Positions 55,586 through 64,000 of a stretch of 64,000 bases of DNA are shown here, one piece after another. Made by a program: the position numbers and the translations under genes. The notes beneath the pieces are model-generated. The model was given only the letters and a program-made list of their open reading frames with translations, ran no database searches and was not told where the DNA came from. Within the stretch, counting starts at the first letter, position 1; the number at the start of each line of letters is the position of its first letter. The stretch comes from JAEUTH01 sp044230205. Lineage in GTDB: Bacteria; Bacteroidota; Bacteroidia; AKYH767-A; OLB10. The stretch lies in NCBI GenBank assembly GCA_044230205.1, contig JBGARN010000002.1:27024-91023 (forward strand). The letters run 5' to 3'.

Positions 55586-55975
55586 ATGAAAAAAATCCTG
55601 TTTATCTGCATGCTCATGCTCCCCGGTAGTTGCCTGTTAGCTCAAACTAAATCAGAAGGGCTTCCTCCTAATATGAAAAAATATTGGTTCGTTATGCTTA
55701 TGCGAGGACCCAACAGAAGCCAGGATTCAGCCACTGTAGCTAAAATTCAGGAAGGGCATATGGCGAATATTGTTCGTTTGGCTAATGAGGGCAAATGCAT
55801 AATGGCCGGACCATTTGGTGATGACGGCAACTGGCGCGGCATTTTAATATTAGATGTTAAAGATGCTGACGAAGTAAAAAAAGAAGTAGAGCAAGACCCG
55901 GCAATAAAAGCAGGAAGGCTTATTTATGAAGCGCATCCATGGTGGACTGAAAAAGGCAATTATGTTTTTAAATAA
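55586..55975 (+). CDS. exported YCII-related domain protein
   Basis: A 129-residue protein with a signal peptide (about 1-19, ending LLAQ), then a YCII-type alpha+beta barrel domain (about 33-122). Motifs are KKYWFVMLMRGPNR, IQEGHMANIVRLANEGK with its conserved histidine, MAGPFGDDGNWRGILIL and LIYEAHPWW. YCII proteins are usually small cytoplasmic proteins; an exported form is less common. The function is unknown. It lies four bases from the end of the convergent paaG. Confidence 0.85.
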   Translation: MKKILFICMLMLPGSCLLAQTKSEGLPPNMKKYWFVMLMRGPNRSQDSATVAKIQEGHMANIVRLANEGKCIMAGPFGDDGNWRGILILDVKDADEVKKEVEQDPAIKAGRLIYEAHPWWTEKGNYVFK

Positions 55976-55979
55976 TACA

Positions 55980-56756
55980 TCATTCGCCTTTAAAAACCGG
56001 CTTCCGCTTTTCAAGGAATGCATTTACACCTTCATTGTAGTCATAACTTTTTGCGGCAGCAACCTGCAAATCACCTTCAGCTTCTAATTGCTTATCAAGC
56101 GTGCTGAACATGGACTGATTCAATAGCTTTTTAGTAAGGCCTATTCCTTTGGTTGGCATTTGAGAAAGTGTAACAGCAATTTTCATTGCTTCATCCTGCA
56201 AAACTGCATCATCAAAAACTTTATACAACATACCCATTTGCAAAGCATCTGCAGCAGCAACTTTATCTCCAAGCATCATTAATGCACTTGCCCGTTGCAG
56301 CCCGATCAAGCGAGGAAGAAAAAATGTTCCGCCACTGTCGGGCACCAGGCCTATTTTACTGAATGCCTGTATGAATGAAACCGATGCACCGGCTACTACC
56401 ACATCGCAGGCTAAAGCAATATTTGCCCCAGCGCCTGCGGCTACACCATTTACAGCACATACCACGGGTTTTTCTACTTCACGTATCTTTTTAATTATGG
56501 GATTATAATGTTTGCGAACAATGTTTTCTATACCGGGTCCGTTGGCATCCATGGCTTCGGCCAAATCCTGCCCTGCGCAAAAAGCTTTACCTTCACCTGT
56601 AACATAAATACAGCGTATATCTTTATCGTTAGCTGCATCGTCTAAAGCCTGTTGCATGTCAAGCGCCATTTCTTTGTTAAAGCTGTTGAATTTATCAGCA
56701 CGGTTTAGTTTAATAACAGCAATTGCATTTTGCTTATGGTACAGGATAGATGACAT
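55980..56756 (-). CDS. paaG: enoyl-CoA hydratase/isomerase, PaaG-type
   Basis: A 258-residue crotonase-fold enzyme. Its sequence follows E. coli PaaG (ring-1,2-epoxyphenylacetyl-CoA isomerase) closely along its length: NSFNKEMALDM, GKAFCAGQDL (oxyanion strand), VVCAVNGVAAGAGANIALACD (oxyanion hole), AFSKIGLVPDSGGTFFLPRL with catalytic D140, and YNEGVNAFLEKRKPVFKG at the C-terminus. It converts the epoxide to oxepin-CoA, the substrate of PaaZ, encoded about 18 kb away. A general enoyl-CoA hydratase is the alternative; lack of the second glutamate of classic hydratases supports PaaG. Confidence 0.85.
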   Translation of the reverse strand: MSSILYHKQNAIAVIKLNRADKFNSFNKEMALDMQQALDDAANDKDIRCIYVTGEGKAFCAGQDLAEAMDANGPGIENIVRKHYNPIIKKIREVEKPVVCAVNGVAAGAGANIALACDVVVAGASVSFIQAFSKIGLVPDSGGTFFLPRLIGLQRASALMMLGDKVAAADALQMGMLYKVFDDAVLQDEAMKIAVTLSQMPTKGIGLTKKLLNQSMFSTLDKQLEAEGDLQVAAAKSYDYNEGVNAFLEKRKPVFKGE

Positions 56757-56896
56757 CTTTATTTTGAATTTGTATTAAATGTTGAAGTGCGAATTTTATC
56801 TTAAAATCTGACATTGCAAAGCAATATAAAATGATTAGCGATAACCGTTACAGTAACCCTCAACCAAAAAGTATAAACTACCAAAAGAAAAATTCT

Positions 56897-58942
56897 TCAG
56901 CGGGCTTTATAAACTTTAAAGCTCTGTAGTTCATTCCCATTTAAAACAGAAACAAAAAATAAACCATTGGAATATTTCCGTAAATCCAATTGTAATTCGG
57001 AGCCTGAATTTTCAAATATAACTTGCTCCAACATCCGGCCACTTATATCCGATACTTTTATTATACCACTTTTCTTTTCTGCAAAATGTAAAATATAAAC
57101 TCCCGGATCATCTGCAGGACTAATACGGATTGGTTGATTCTTTGAGGCGCAGTTAACTGCTATCACTTCCGAGTAAATTGATTCTCCGTTATAATTAACC
57201 TGTTTTAACCGATAATAATTTATTCCATAAAAAGGAAAATCATCTGCAAAGGAATAATTTGAAATAGGCGAGTTGCTACCATTGCCTTTAACTATTCCTG
57301 CTTTTTTAAAATCAATTGCATTGTCACTTTTTTCAATTTCAAAATACTCATTATTTATTTCCGAAGCTGTTGCCCATTTCAAAATAACATGGTTGCCTTC
57401 CTGCTTTCCATTAAAATATATCAATTGAACCGGTAATGGAATAAGCGTACAAATGTTAGTAAGCACTGAAACAGTTGATCCGCTATTAGTAACCACAATA
57501 TCAGGCCTGCTATCGCCATCAAAATCATCAATACCAACATCAAAAGAAACACCTGATGGTTTATCAATTCGTGATGCTAAAGAAATGGTACCCGGCACAC
57601 TGGTATTGAAAAAAATGCTTGTTATATTCTTGGTATAATTACCTACTGCAATGTCAGGCCTTCCGTCACCGTTTAAATCGCCAAATGCAACTCCATAATG
57701 AGTCATCGTTCCGGCAGGTGTTGCAAAATCCAGTCGTGCAGCAAGTGTAATTGTTCCCGTGGTACTTATGTTTCTGTATACTGCAAGTGTTGCAACATCT
57801 CGGTTAACCACAGCAATATCTGGTTTATTATCGCCATCAATATCTCCAATATGTACATAATAAGGCACTGTTCCCGGAGAGTAATCTTGTCTTGCAGCAA
57901 ATGATATAGTTCCCGGCACGCTCGTGTTGCGAAAAATTGACATGGTGTTACTGGTAAATGCTGTAATGACAACATCCGGTTTATTGTCATCATCTAAATC
58001 TCCGACATCAATTTTATGTGGTTGTGTTGTGGTAGAAAAACTAACCCCAGGAGCAAATGAAATAATTCCGGGTGCCGGACTTGTATTTCTTAAAACCCAA
58101 AGGCAATTTCCTGACCAGTGTACTGATAATAAGTCCGGTTTGCCATCGCCATCAATATCTGTAATCCTGTTGCCATTACCCTGTCCGGATGATGCAGGAA
58201 AATCAAGTCGCTGCGCAAATGATATCGACCCGGGAACACTTGTATTGCGATATACTGATACAAATGTGCCACCACCATTGCCACCCAAGGCAACGTCAGC
58301 CTTACCATCACCATCAAAATCACCAACCGAAACTTCATTGGGTTGCCCACCTGAAGCCCAAGGAATAATAACTTTTGGTGCAAATGAAATAACACCGGGA
58401 GTGCTGGTATTTCGGGTAACAACCAGGTAATTATTAAAATAGTCAGGCGTTACCAGATCAGCTTTGCCATCACCATCAATGTCGTATACTTCTACATTAT
58501 GCGAACCGCTTTGAAAATTTACCGGTGCATTAAACCCGGGCGTGCCGCTGCAGGTAGTAGTAATGTTAAATGGCTTTGAAGAATATGCTGTTAATGATGT
58601 GCTGAGATTGGTAACTGTTATGTACTGATAATTTGTTCCGGCAGGAACAATAACAGTAAGTGATGTAGCCGAGGCAACATTTACTGTTGCATATGTTGCT
58701 CCAAAAAGAACAATATTATTTGATGGTGTTGTATTAAAACCTGTACCGGTGATTACAACAGAAGTGCCCGCTGGCCCTGATGCTGGTGTGAATGCAGTAA
58801 TTGTTTGAGCATAACTTAAGTTGTTTGCCATACAAATAACTGTAAGTAGCAAAATGGCCATTATCTTAAATGTATGGGTTGAATTGATAACAGCTGCTTT
58901 TTGATAGCTACTCAATGCGCTTATGTGAGAATATGTTTTCAT
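56897..58942 (-). CDS. T9SS protein with IPT/TIG domain and FG-GAP/VCBS repeats
   Basis: A 681-residue secreted protein. An ATG at 58861 (MAILLLTVICMANNLSYAQ) gives a cleaner signal peptide; the earlier ATG at 58942 leaves only 10 bp to the previous gene and is also possible. An IPT/TIG domain (about 48-130: ITAFTPASGPAGTSVVITGTGF) is followed by about seven VCBS/FG-GAP repeats containing DxDGDGKxDxxV (for example DIDGDGKADLVTPD, DFDGDGKADVALGG), each with calcium-binding-like aspartates. A LPVQLIYFNG domain and a sorting tail (SNGLFFVSVLNG, SFKVYKAR) end it. Last gene of the leftward propeller operon. Confidence 0.87.
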   Translation of the reverse strand: MKTYSHISALSSYQKAAVINSTHTFKIMAILLLTVICMANNLSYAQTITAFTPASGPAGTSVVITGTGFNTTPSNNIVLFGATYATVNVASATSLTVIVPAGTNYQYITVTNLSTSLTAYSSKPFNITTTCSGTPGFNAPVNFQSGSHNVEVYDIDGDGKADLVTPDYFNNYLVVTRNTSTPGVISFAPKVIIPWASGGQPNEVSVGDFDGDGKADVALGGNGGGTFVSVYRNTSVPGSISFAQRLDFPASSGQGNGNRITDIDGDGKPDLLSVHWSGNCLWVLRNTSPAPGIISFAPGVSFSTTTQPHKIDVGDLDDDNKPDVVITAFTSNTMSIFRNTSVPGTISFAARQDYSPGTVPYYVHIGDIDGDNKPDIAVVNRDVATLAVYRNISTTGTITLAARLDFATPAGTMTHYGVAFGDLNGDGRPDIAVGNYTKNITSIFFNTSVPGTISLASRIDKPSGVSFDVGIDDFDGDSRPDIVVTNSGSTVSVLTNICTLIPLPVQLIYFNGKQEGNHVILKWATASEINNEYFEIEKSDNAIDFKKAGIVKGNGSNSPISNYSFADDFPFYGINYYRLKQVNYNGESIYSEVIAVNCASKNQPIRISPADDPGVYILHFAEKKSGIIKVSDISGRMLEQVIFENSGSELQLDLRKYSNGLFFVSVLNGNELQSFKVYKAR

Positions 58943-58952
58943 AATTGAATTG

Positions 58953-60983
58953 TTACTTTTTAATAATCTTCAAATTTTGAATCTCTTCTCCGCTGATTAT
59001 TCTCAGAATGTAAATGCCGTTTTTTAATTCTTGCAGTTCAATTTTATTTTCAGTGTTGGCAGTAATGTTGATCAGTTTCAACACTCTGCCATCAGCATTA
59101 ATTATTTCTGCCTTTGCATTTTGTGGCAGGTTGCAGCTCAGTAATAAATTGCCTGTTATTTCATCGGTATAAACAAAGCATTTCGTTGCCTGTATATTTC
59201 TTACAACAATTACTTGTGAGTATTTATAATTTCCATTATAGTCAACCTGTTTTAAGCGATAGTAGTTTAATCCTTTATAAGGAAAGTTGTCTTCAAAAAA
59301 ATAATTAAGAATTTGAGTACTGTTTCCATTACCTTTTACGGCACCTATTTTTTTAAACTCTATTGCATCGGCACTTTTTTCTATTTCAAAATGATCATTG
59401 CTTGTTTCGCCAGTAGTTGACCAATGAAGTTTATTGATGTTGGTTTTACTTTCTGCTGTAAATGAAAGTAGCGTTACAGGCAATGGAGTTCCTGTGATAA
59501 AGTATTTTGCAAAAAAAGTATTGTCAACTGATGATGGTGCAGTAAGATTTGCCACACCAACACCGGGGTCAAAATCAACTGTGCCCATTCCAAACGGGCC
59601 ATTGAAAATTCCTGAATAATATAAATAACCAGCTGCATCAATAAACAAGGAAGATTTGTAAGCCATTACGCTACAATAACATTGGCGTCCGAAAACACCA
59701 GCCCACAAATAGTTTCCGTTTGCATCATACCTCCCAAGAATATTATAAGTTGGAGGAGGCAAATTTGTCGGTACAGAAAGATTGGCAACACCTGCACCCG
59801 GATCCATGTCGATGGGTGAAGCATACCCATTACCATAATATCCTGCAATAAAAATATTTCCAAATGTATCCAGGGCTAAATCCATGCTATAGAAATTAAT
59901 AGGTAGTTGTTTTATCCACATATAATTTCCATTAGGATCATACTTGCCAAAAAATAAAGCACTGCTTGCAGTGGTTAAATTAGCAACACTGGCATTTTGA
60001 TTAAAGTCAACTGTACCTACAAAAATTCCTGTTACAAAAATATTTCCGGCAGCATCTGTTTTTAATGCAGATCCTCCGTCAGTTCCTGTGCTGCCATAAC
60101 TATTAGCCCAAATGTAATTTCCTGCTGCATCGAACTTTGCTAAAAAAATATCATTACCACCAGCCGAAGTAAAATTTACAACACCATTGCCCGGATCAAA
60201 ATCAGCAGTACCTGCATAATTTCCGGTGAGAAAAATATTTCCTGAATTATCAATTGCAATATCGCGGACATCATCGCCTGATGCGCCACCAATTTGTTTA
60301 GCCCAAAGGTATACACCACTTGAATTATACTTTGCAATAAACACATCATTACTTCCTGTTGAAGTTAAATTTGTAACCCCAATACCGGGATCGAAGTCAA
60401 CAGTAAGTGAAAAATTTCCTGTAAGAAAAACATTGCCGGCAGCATCAGTAACAACTTCATTTCCCCTGTCATCACCTGTTGCGCCAATGCTTTTAGCCCA
60501 CACATAATTTCCGTTGCAATCATACTTGGCCAGGTATATATCATTTGATCCGGAAACAGAACTTAACAAAACAGTTCCTGCTCCCGGATCAAAATCAAAA
60601 TTGCTTCCAGCAAAAAATCCTGTTAGATAAATATTATTGCTGCCATCAATTGCCATACTGTTACCTCCATATGATGCAGCTATCGGTATACTTTTTGCCC
60701 ACAGGTAATTTCCATTGGCATCGTATTTAGCAAGATAAATATTGCATCCATATGGTGATGGAGTAATGTTTGCAACTCCTGGTCCCGGATCGAAATCAAC
60801 AGTACCAAAAAAAACTCCGGTGATATATACATTGCCTGATGCATCAACAACCGTAGCGCGCTGAATTGATTCAACAGTTCCGGGATTTGTTTTTGCCCAT
60901 ACATAAGCTGGTGCTTGTGCATTCACAGATACAATATGCATGCACATAAAAACAAATAGAAATATGTAATGGAGTTTTTTCAT
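58953..60983 (-). CDS. T9SS protein with SBBP repeats
   Basis: A 676-residue secreted protein with a signal peptide (about 1-22, ending VNAQ). Eight SBBP-type repeats of about 57 residues follow the pattern 'DxxGNxYxTGxFxGTVDFDPGxGVxNLTS...DxFxAKYDxxGNYxWAK'. These are predicted seven- or eight-bladed propellers. A LPVTLLSFTAE domain of about 95 residues, closely similar to that of the downstream neighbour (HFEIEKSADAIEFKKIG, NYYRLKQVDYNG), precedes a T9SS tail (LKNGIYILRI, LKIIKK). The downstream gene starts 10 bp later. Confidence 0.88.
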   Translation of the reverse strand: MKKLHYIFLFVFMCMHIVSVNAQAPAYVWAKTNPGTVESIQRATVVDASGNVYITGVFFGTVDFDPGPGVANITPSPYGCNIYLAKYDANGNYLWAKSIPIAASYGGNSMAIDGSNNIYLTGFFAGSNFDFDPGAGTVLLSSVSGSNDIYLAKYDCNGNYVWAKSIGATGDDRGNEVVTDAAGNVFLTGNFSLTVDFDPGIGVTNLTSTGSNDVFIAKYNSSGVYLWAKQIGGASGDDVRDIAIDNSGNIFLTGNYAGTADFDPGNGVVNFTSAGGNDIFLAKFDAAGNYIWANSYGSTGTDGGSALKTDAAGNIFVTGIFVGTVDFNQNASVANLTTASSALFFGKYDPNGNYMWIKQLPINFYSMDLALDTFGNIFIAGYYGNGYASPIDMDPGAGVANLSVPTNLPPPTYNILGRYDANGNYLWAGVFGRQCYCSVMAYKSSLFIDAAGYLYYSGIFNGPFGMGTVDFDPGVGVANLTAPSSVDNTFFAKYFITGTPLPVTLLSFTAESKTNINKLHWSTTGETSNDHFEIEKSADAIEFKKIGAVKGNGNSTQILNYFFEDNFPYKGLNYYRLKQVDYNGNYKYSQVIVVRNIQATKCFVYTDEITGNLLLSCNLPQNAKAEIINADGRVLKLINITANTENKIELQELKNGIYILRIISGEEIQNLKIIKK

Positions 60984-61000
60984 TGTAGCTTTATGTAAAC

Positions 61001-62389
61001 TCAGTGCCTTATTAATTTTATTGTTTGCATATCATTATCAGAAATAAGTTTCAGCAAATAAATTCCTGTTGATAATTGATTGCCACTTAAGGTTAATGTA
61101 TGAGCTCCTTGATTTTGATTTTCATGAAGCAACACTTTTACATCGCGTCCGGCCATATCAGTCACAACAAGTTTTATTTTTCCAGATTTGCTTAATGAAT
61201 AAGTTATCTGAGTTTGATCGCTAAATGGGTTTGGATAATTTTCGAGGTGCATTGAATTTCCATTTAGAGTATTGACAGTTAAAAGAGGTTCACTCCACAT
61301 TGCAATGCTTGATGCCCCAACGCTTCCGGCAGAACTAAAAATTCCGCTCGCATATAAATCATTATTGTAAACAGTAAGCGCTTGAACTGTAAATGCATTA
61401 GATCCTCCATACTGAACCCCGCCCTGCAAATCTGTCCAGTTTGCTCCATCCCATCTTGCAATACTGTTTGCAAGAATTCCACCGGCAGTTGCAAACCAAC
61501 CACCGGCAAATAACCCACCATTATATTCAGCTAGTGAAAACACATATTTATCTCCCGATGGAACAGGGCCTATACCACTTCCAAGTGCTGACCAGGATGT
61601 GCCATTCCATTTTGCAATACTGCTTGCAGCAATTCCACCTGCATTGGAAAACAATCCACCTGCTATGAGTTCATTATTATAGCTGCCCAAAGAATATACA
61701 ATACCTGAAATACCACTTCCCAGCGATGACCATGTGGTGCCATTCCATTTAGCAATGTGATTAACTGTTGCACCTCCGGCAGTTGAAAAAAATCCAGCAG
61801 CAATAAGATCGCCATTATAAGTGCCAAGAGCCATAACCTGGCCTTGTGAACCACCCATACCGCTTCCAAGATTAAACCAACCGTTGCCATCATAACCTAC
61901 GATGTAATTTGCCGGGAAACCATCAGCATCTGTAAAATAACCTCCCACTATTAAATCATTATTGTAAACTGCCAGTGATGATACAATGCTACCCATATCA
62001 CCATTGACATCACTCCATGATGATCCATTCCATTTGGCAAGGTTATTTACCACAGTTGAACCTGCCTGTGAAAATTGTCCACCAACTATCAGGTTCCCGT
62101 TGTAAACAGCAAGTGCCCATACTTTTCCGTTTACGCCTGCGCCTAATGGCGACCATGATGTACCATTCCATTTAGCTATGTTGTTTATTGTAACACCTCC
62201 TGCACAGGTCATTTGTCCGCCAACAATTAACTCGCCATTATAAACCACGGATGCAAAAGCCCAATTGCAAAATCCGCCACCAACATCTGACCAGGTTTGT
62301 GAATATGATTTATTCGTTATTAATAAAATCATTGTCAATACCAGAGCTGCATTGAAAATGGACTTTATTTTATCTATCGTCTTTTTCAT
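61001..62389 (-). CDS. T9SS protein with WNGxxWxxLGxG propeller repeats
   Basis: A 462-residue secreted protein with signal peptide (about 1-31, ending SYSQ). It holds seven about 45-residue repeats: 'IAKWNGTSWSxLGxGIxGxVxxLxVYNxxLIxGGxFxxAGG'. The last about 75 residues form a T9SS type A sorting domain (HLENYPNPFSDQTQITY, STGIYLLKLIS, TIKLIRH). The repeats are also visible in DNA: CCATTCCATTT recurs at about 45-codon spacing or multiples of it. It is 17 bp upstream of the SBBP gene. Ligand unknown. Confidence 0.88.
   Translation of the reverse strand: MKKTIDKIKSIFNAALVLTMILLITNKSYSQTWSDVGGGFCNWAFASVVYNGELIVGGQMTCAGGVTINNIAKWNGTSWSPLGAGVNGKVWALAVYNGNLIVGGQFSQAGSTVVNNLAKWNGSSWSDVNGDMGSIVSSLAVYNNDLIVGGYFTDADGFPANYIVGYDGNGWFNLGSGMGGSQGQVMALGTYNGDLIAAGFFSTAGGATVNHIAKWNGTTWSSLGSGISGIVYSLGSYNNELIAGGLFSNAGGIAASSIAKWNGTSWSALGSGIGPVPSGDKYVFSLAEYNGGLFAGGWFATAGGILANSIARWDGANWTDLQGGVQYGGSNAFTVQALTVYNNDLYASGIFSSAGSVGASSIAMWSEPLLTVNTLNGNSMHLENYPNPFSDQTQITYSLSKSGKIKLVVTDMAGRDVKVLLHENQNQGAHTLTLSGNQLSTGIYLLKLISDNDMQTIKLIRH
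61430..62240. repeat. coding tandem repeats of the WNG type
   Basis: Within the 61001 gene, near-identical motifs such as CCATTCCATTT (61602, 61741, 62025, 62164 and neighbours) recur with about 140-bp period or multiples of it. They are degenerate coding repeats, not a CRISPR array. Confidence 0.7.
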
Positions 62390-62423
62390 TGTGTTTCTTT
62401 TTTAAATTTTTTTGAATTGATTT

Positions 62424-63911
62424 TTACTGTTTAATAACTCTTATTGTTTCATCAATTTTTCCATCGCTGCTGATCTTTAAAAAATAGATCCCGCTTTTCA
62501 ATTCGCTTAAATTGATTTCATTTTGTTTTTCAGAAATCATCTCTTTACGGCAAAGTTTTCCAATTGCATTATAAATCGAAACTTCTGTTTGTTGGTTATC
62601 ATTCAAAAGCTGAATGTTTATTTTATCAGTAAATGGATTTGGAAAAACTGTTACGTTACTTGCAGCAGCTTGGTTTTGAATTTTAGTTCGCGATTGAGCC
62701 GGTGTAACTGGTTCAGTCCATAAATCAACCCGGTTAGAGATAATGCTGTATTGCGGATAAGAGCTCAATACTTCTGCACCGCCAGCAAACATTGCTTTAT
62801 TACCATAAGATGCAGCTGCAAGATTCAAACGCGGGCGTGATAAATATTCAACGCTCCATAAGTTTGTAGCAAGGTCAAGCACTTCAATTCTGTCTGTACC
62901 AACATTTCCCCATGTTACCACACCACCGGCAAACATGATACGATTTGGAGTTTGTGCAACTGCCATGCTCATGCGTGGCGAGGATATAGTTACATAGCTT
63001 ATGGTGTTTGTTGTAGCATTATAAATTTCAACTCGGTTACTTAAAGTTCCGCCATTATTGGTTGTACCACCAGCCAGGTAAACTTTATCGCCAGCAGTGG
63101 CAGCGGCAATACCATACTTGGCTTGCGACATGTTAATAGTGCTCCACAGGTTAGTAGCTGCATCATAAATATCAATCTTATTTGAATAAGCACCACTGGG
63201 AGTAATACCGCCAGCAAACAAAATCCTGGTGCCGACCACAGCAACTGCAATTTGCTGGCGCTTTGCAGAAAGTAAAGTCGTGCTCCACAAGCCGGTAGCA
63301 TCATCATAAATATCTACTTTATTGCTTGATGTATAATTTCCCATTGAAATATTTCCTGATTCGCCACCAGCAAAAATTACTTTGCTGCCAACCACTGCAA
63401 CAGCCATGTTAGTGCGCCCCTGAGAAAGATTATGTGTTGTTCTTACACCTGTTGTTGCATCAAATATGTCAACGCGATTAGAATAATTTAAAATCTGGCG
63501 ACCTCCTGCAAACATTATTTTATTTCCAACTGCAACAGCATTACCAACTATGCGTGCATTCGAAAGGTTTGCAGTAGTCCATGTATTAGTTGATGAATTA
63601 TAGATGTCAACATTCTTGAAAAAATTATAAGAGTAAACTCCAATAAATCCTCCACCACCAAAATAACTTTTACCATTTGCAGTTGCAGCCTTTACATTGG
63701 CCCTGGGGGCTAACATATTATGTGTTGCCCAGGTATCTGAAGCAAAATCATACATTTCATATTTACTGGCTGATGCAAAAATTGCTTTGCTTCCATTTTG
63801 AGTTACTGCCAGCCCGCTATATGGCGCTGAAAGCGAGTCAATGCTCCACTGTGCTTTAACTGTTGTTGCACCAAGAAGTAATGTGATTATTAAATATTTT
63901 ATCTTTTTCAT
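62424..63911 (-). CDS. T9SS protein with kelch-like repeats
   Basis: A 495-residue secreted protein with signal peptide (1-21, ending VKAQ). About seven kelch-type repeats contain 'VGxKxxFAGGxxxxxYSNxVDIYDAxTxxWSTxxLSxxR' (for example KIMFAGGRQILNYSNRVDIF, RILFAGGITPSGAYSNKIDI). The C-terminus is a T9SS type A tail (VTVFPNPFTDKINIQL, LSELKSGIYFLKISS, ETIRVIKQ). It is 34 bp upstream of the WNG-repeat gene and about 45 bp downstream of what is probably another gene's end. First complete gene of the leftward cluster. Confidence 0.88.
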   Translation of the reverse strand: MKKIKYLIITLLLGATTVKAQWSIDSLSAPYSGLAVTQNGSKAIFASASKYEMYDFASDTWATHNMLAPRANVKAATANGKSYFGGGGFIGVYSYNFFKNVDIYNSSTNTWTTANLSNARIVGNAVAVGNKIMFAGGRQILNYSNRVDIFDATTGVRTTHNLSQGRTNMAVAVVGSKVIFAGGESGNISMGNYTSSNKVDIYDDATGLWSTTLLSAKRQQIAVAVVGTRILFAGGITPSGAYSNKIDIYDAATNLWSTINMSQAKYGIAAATAGDKVYLAGGTTNNGGTLSNRVEIYNATTNTISYVTISSPRMSMAVAQTPNRIMFAGGVVTWGNVGTDRIEVLDLATNLWSVEYLSRPRLNLAAASYGNKAMFAGGAEVLSSYPQYSIISNRVDLWTEPVTPAQSRTKIQNQAAASNVTVFPNPFTDKINIQLLNDNQQTEVSIYNAIGKLCRKEMISEKQNEINLSELKSGIYFLKISSDGKIDETIRVIKQ

Positions 63912-63956
63912 TTTTGTTATTTCTATTTTTTGAATTGTTATTAATTAATTGATTTT

Positions 63957-64000
63957 TTAATCTTCATCCTGTTCTGCAGGTTGAGTTACATTTTGAATAC
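63957..64000 (-). CDS. 3' end of a further leftward gene (partial, uncertain)
   Basis: Reading leftwards from base 64000 in one frame gives IQNVTQPAEQDED and then TAA at 63957-63959. The short acidic tail and its 45-bp distance from the kelch gene fit the pattern of the cluster. With only 13 codons visible it may be a chance frame. Confidence 0.35.
   Translation of the reverse strand, partial: IQNVTQPAEQDED

Noticed and set aside
61430..62240. CRISPR-like regularly spaced repeats
   Set aside because: The repeats are degenerate, have a period near 140 bp and stay in frame within a secreted propeller protein.
1..64000. Prophage, insertion sequence or defence island
   Set aside because: No integrase, transposase, capsid, restriction, toxin-antitoxin or CRISPR genes were recognised on either strand.

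Overview
The window is chromosomal DNA from a member of the Bacteroidota, most likely from the Chitinophaga/Sphingobacteria side of the phylum; the sequence alone does not fix the genus. The evidence is the low G+C content, the very dense load of type IX secretion system (T9SS) cargo with C-terminal sorting domains, Bacteroidota-specific families (S46 dipeptidyl-peptidase, DUF2723, DUF3667, DAHP synthase fused to chorismate mutase, malic enzyme fused to a phosphotransacetylase-like domain), and promoter-like TAnnTTTG motifs. No rRNA, tRNA, CRISPR array, insertion sequence or prophage gene was seen.

Layout. 1-5.6 kb: the 3' end of malate dehydrogenase, converging on a DAHP synthase/chorismate mutase over a shared hairpin; an isoprenylcysteine-methyltransferase-like membrane enzyme; a secreted M1 metallopeptidase; thymidylate kinase. 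5.7-14 kb (minus strand): dprA, a T9SS cargo protein, a GT-B glycosyltransferase and a giant lamin-tail/Ig-like surface protein. 14-20.7 kb: TonB-dependent receptor, dCMP-deaminase-like enzyme, a DPP11-type S46 peptidase, an SRPBCC protein, kdsB. 20.8-24 kb: a T9SS type B giant protein broken by a 19-bp tandem duplication. 24-29 kb: maeB-sdaA-DUF3667 operon. 29-32 kb: two T9SS cargo proteins. 32-38.4 kb: AsmA-like protein, GT-C glycosyltransferase, paaZ. 38.4-44.4 kb: a decayed stretch, another T9SS protein, a T9SS gene reduced to signal peptide plus tail, a secreted dienelactone hydrolase, a DUF748 protein and a small envelope protein. 44-50 kb: alpha/beta hydrolase, a secreted protein of unknown function, and a large DUF2723 membrane protein. 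50.5-56.8 kb: a glutathione peroxidase carrying a T9SS sorting tail, a 1313-residue T9SS propeller protein, a secreted YCII protein, paaG. 56.9-64 kb: four consecutive leftward genes with 10-34 bp gaps, each a different repeat type (FG-GAP/VCBS, SBBP, 'WNG' repeat, kelch) with a T9SS tail, and probably the 3' end of a fifth gene.

How the genes fit together. The housekeeping genes (mdh, maeB, sdaA, DAHP synthase, tmk, kdsB, dprA) are ordinary. The peptidases (M1, DPP11-type S46), serine dehydratase and malic enzyme fit a heterotroph that uses peptides and amino acids; paaZ and paaG point to phenylacetate breakdown, although the rest of that pathway is not here. The most distinctive content is the surface proteome: about a dozen probable T9SS substrates in 64 kb, several with signs of rapid gain, duplication and decay. 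I found no clearly new defence or mobile system. The best candidates for novelty are the four-gene propeller operon, the T9SS-tailed glutathione peroxidase, and the broken or shrunken T9SS genes.
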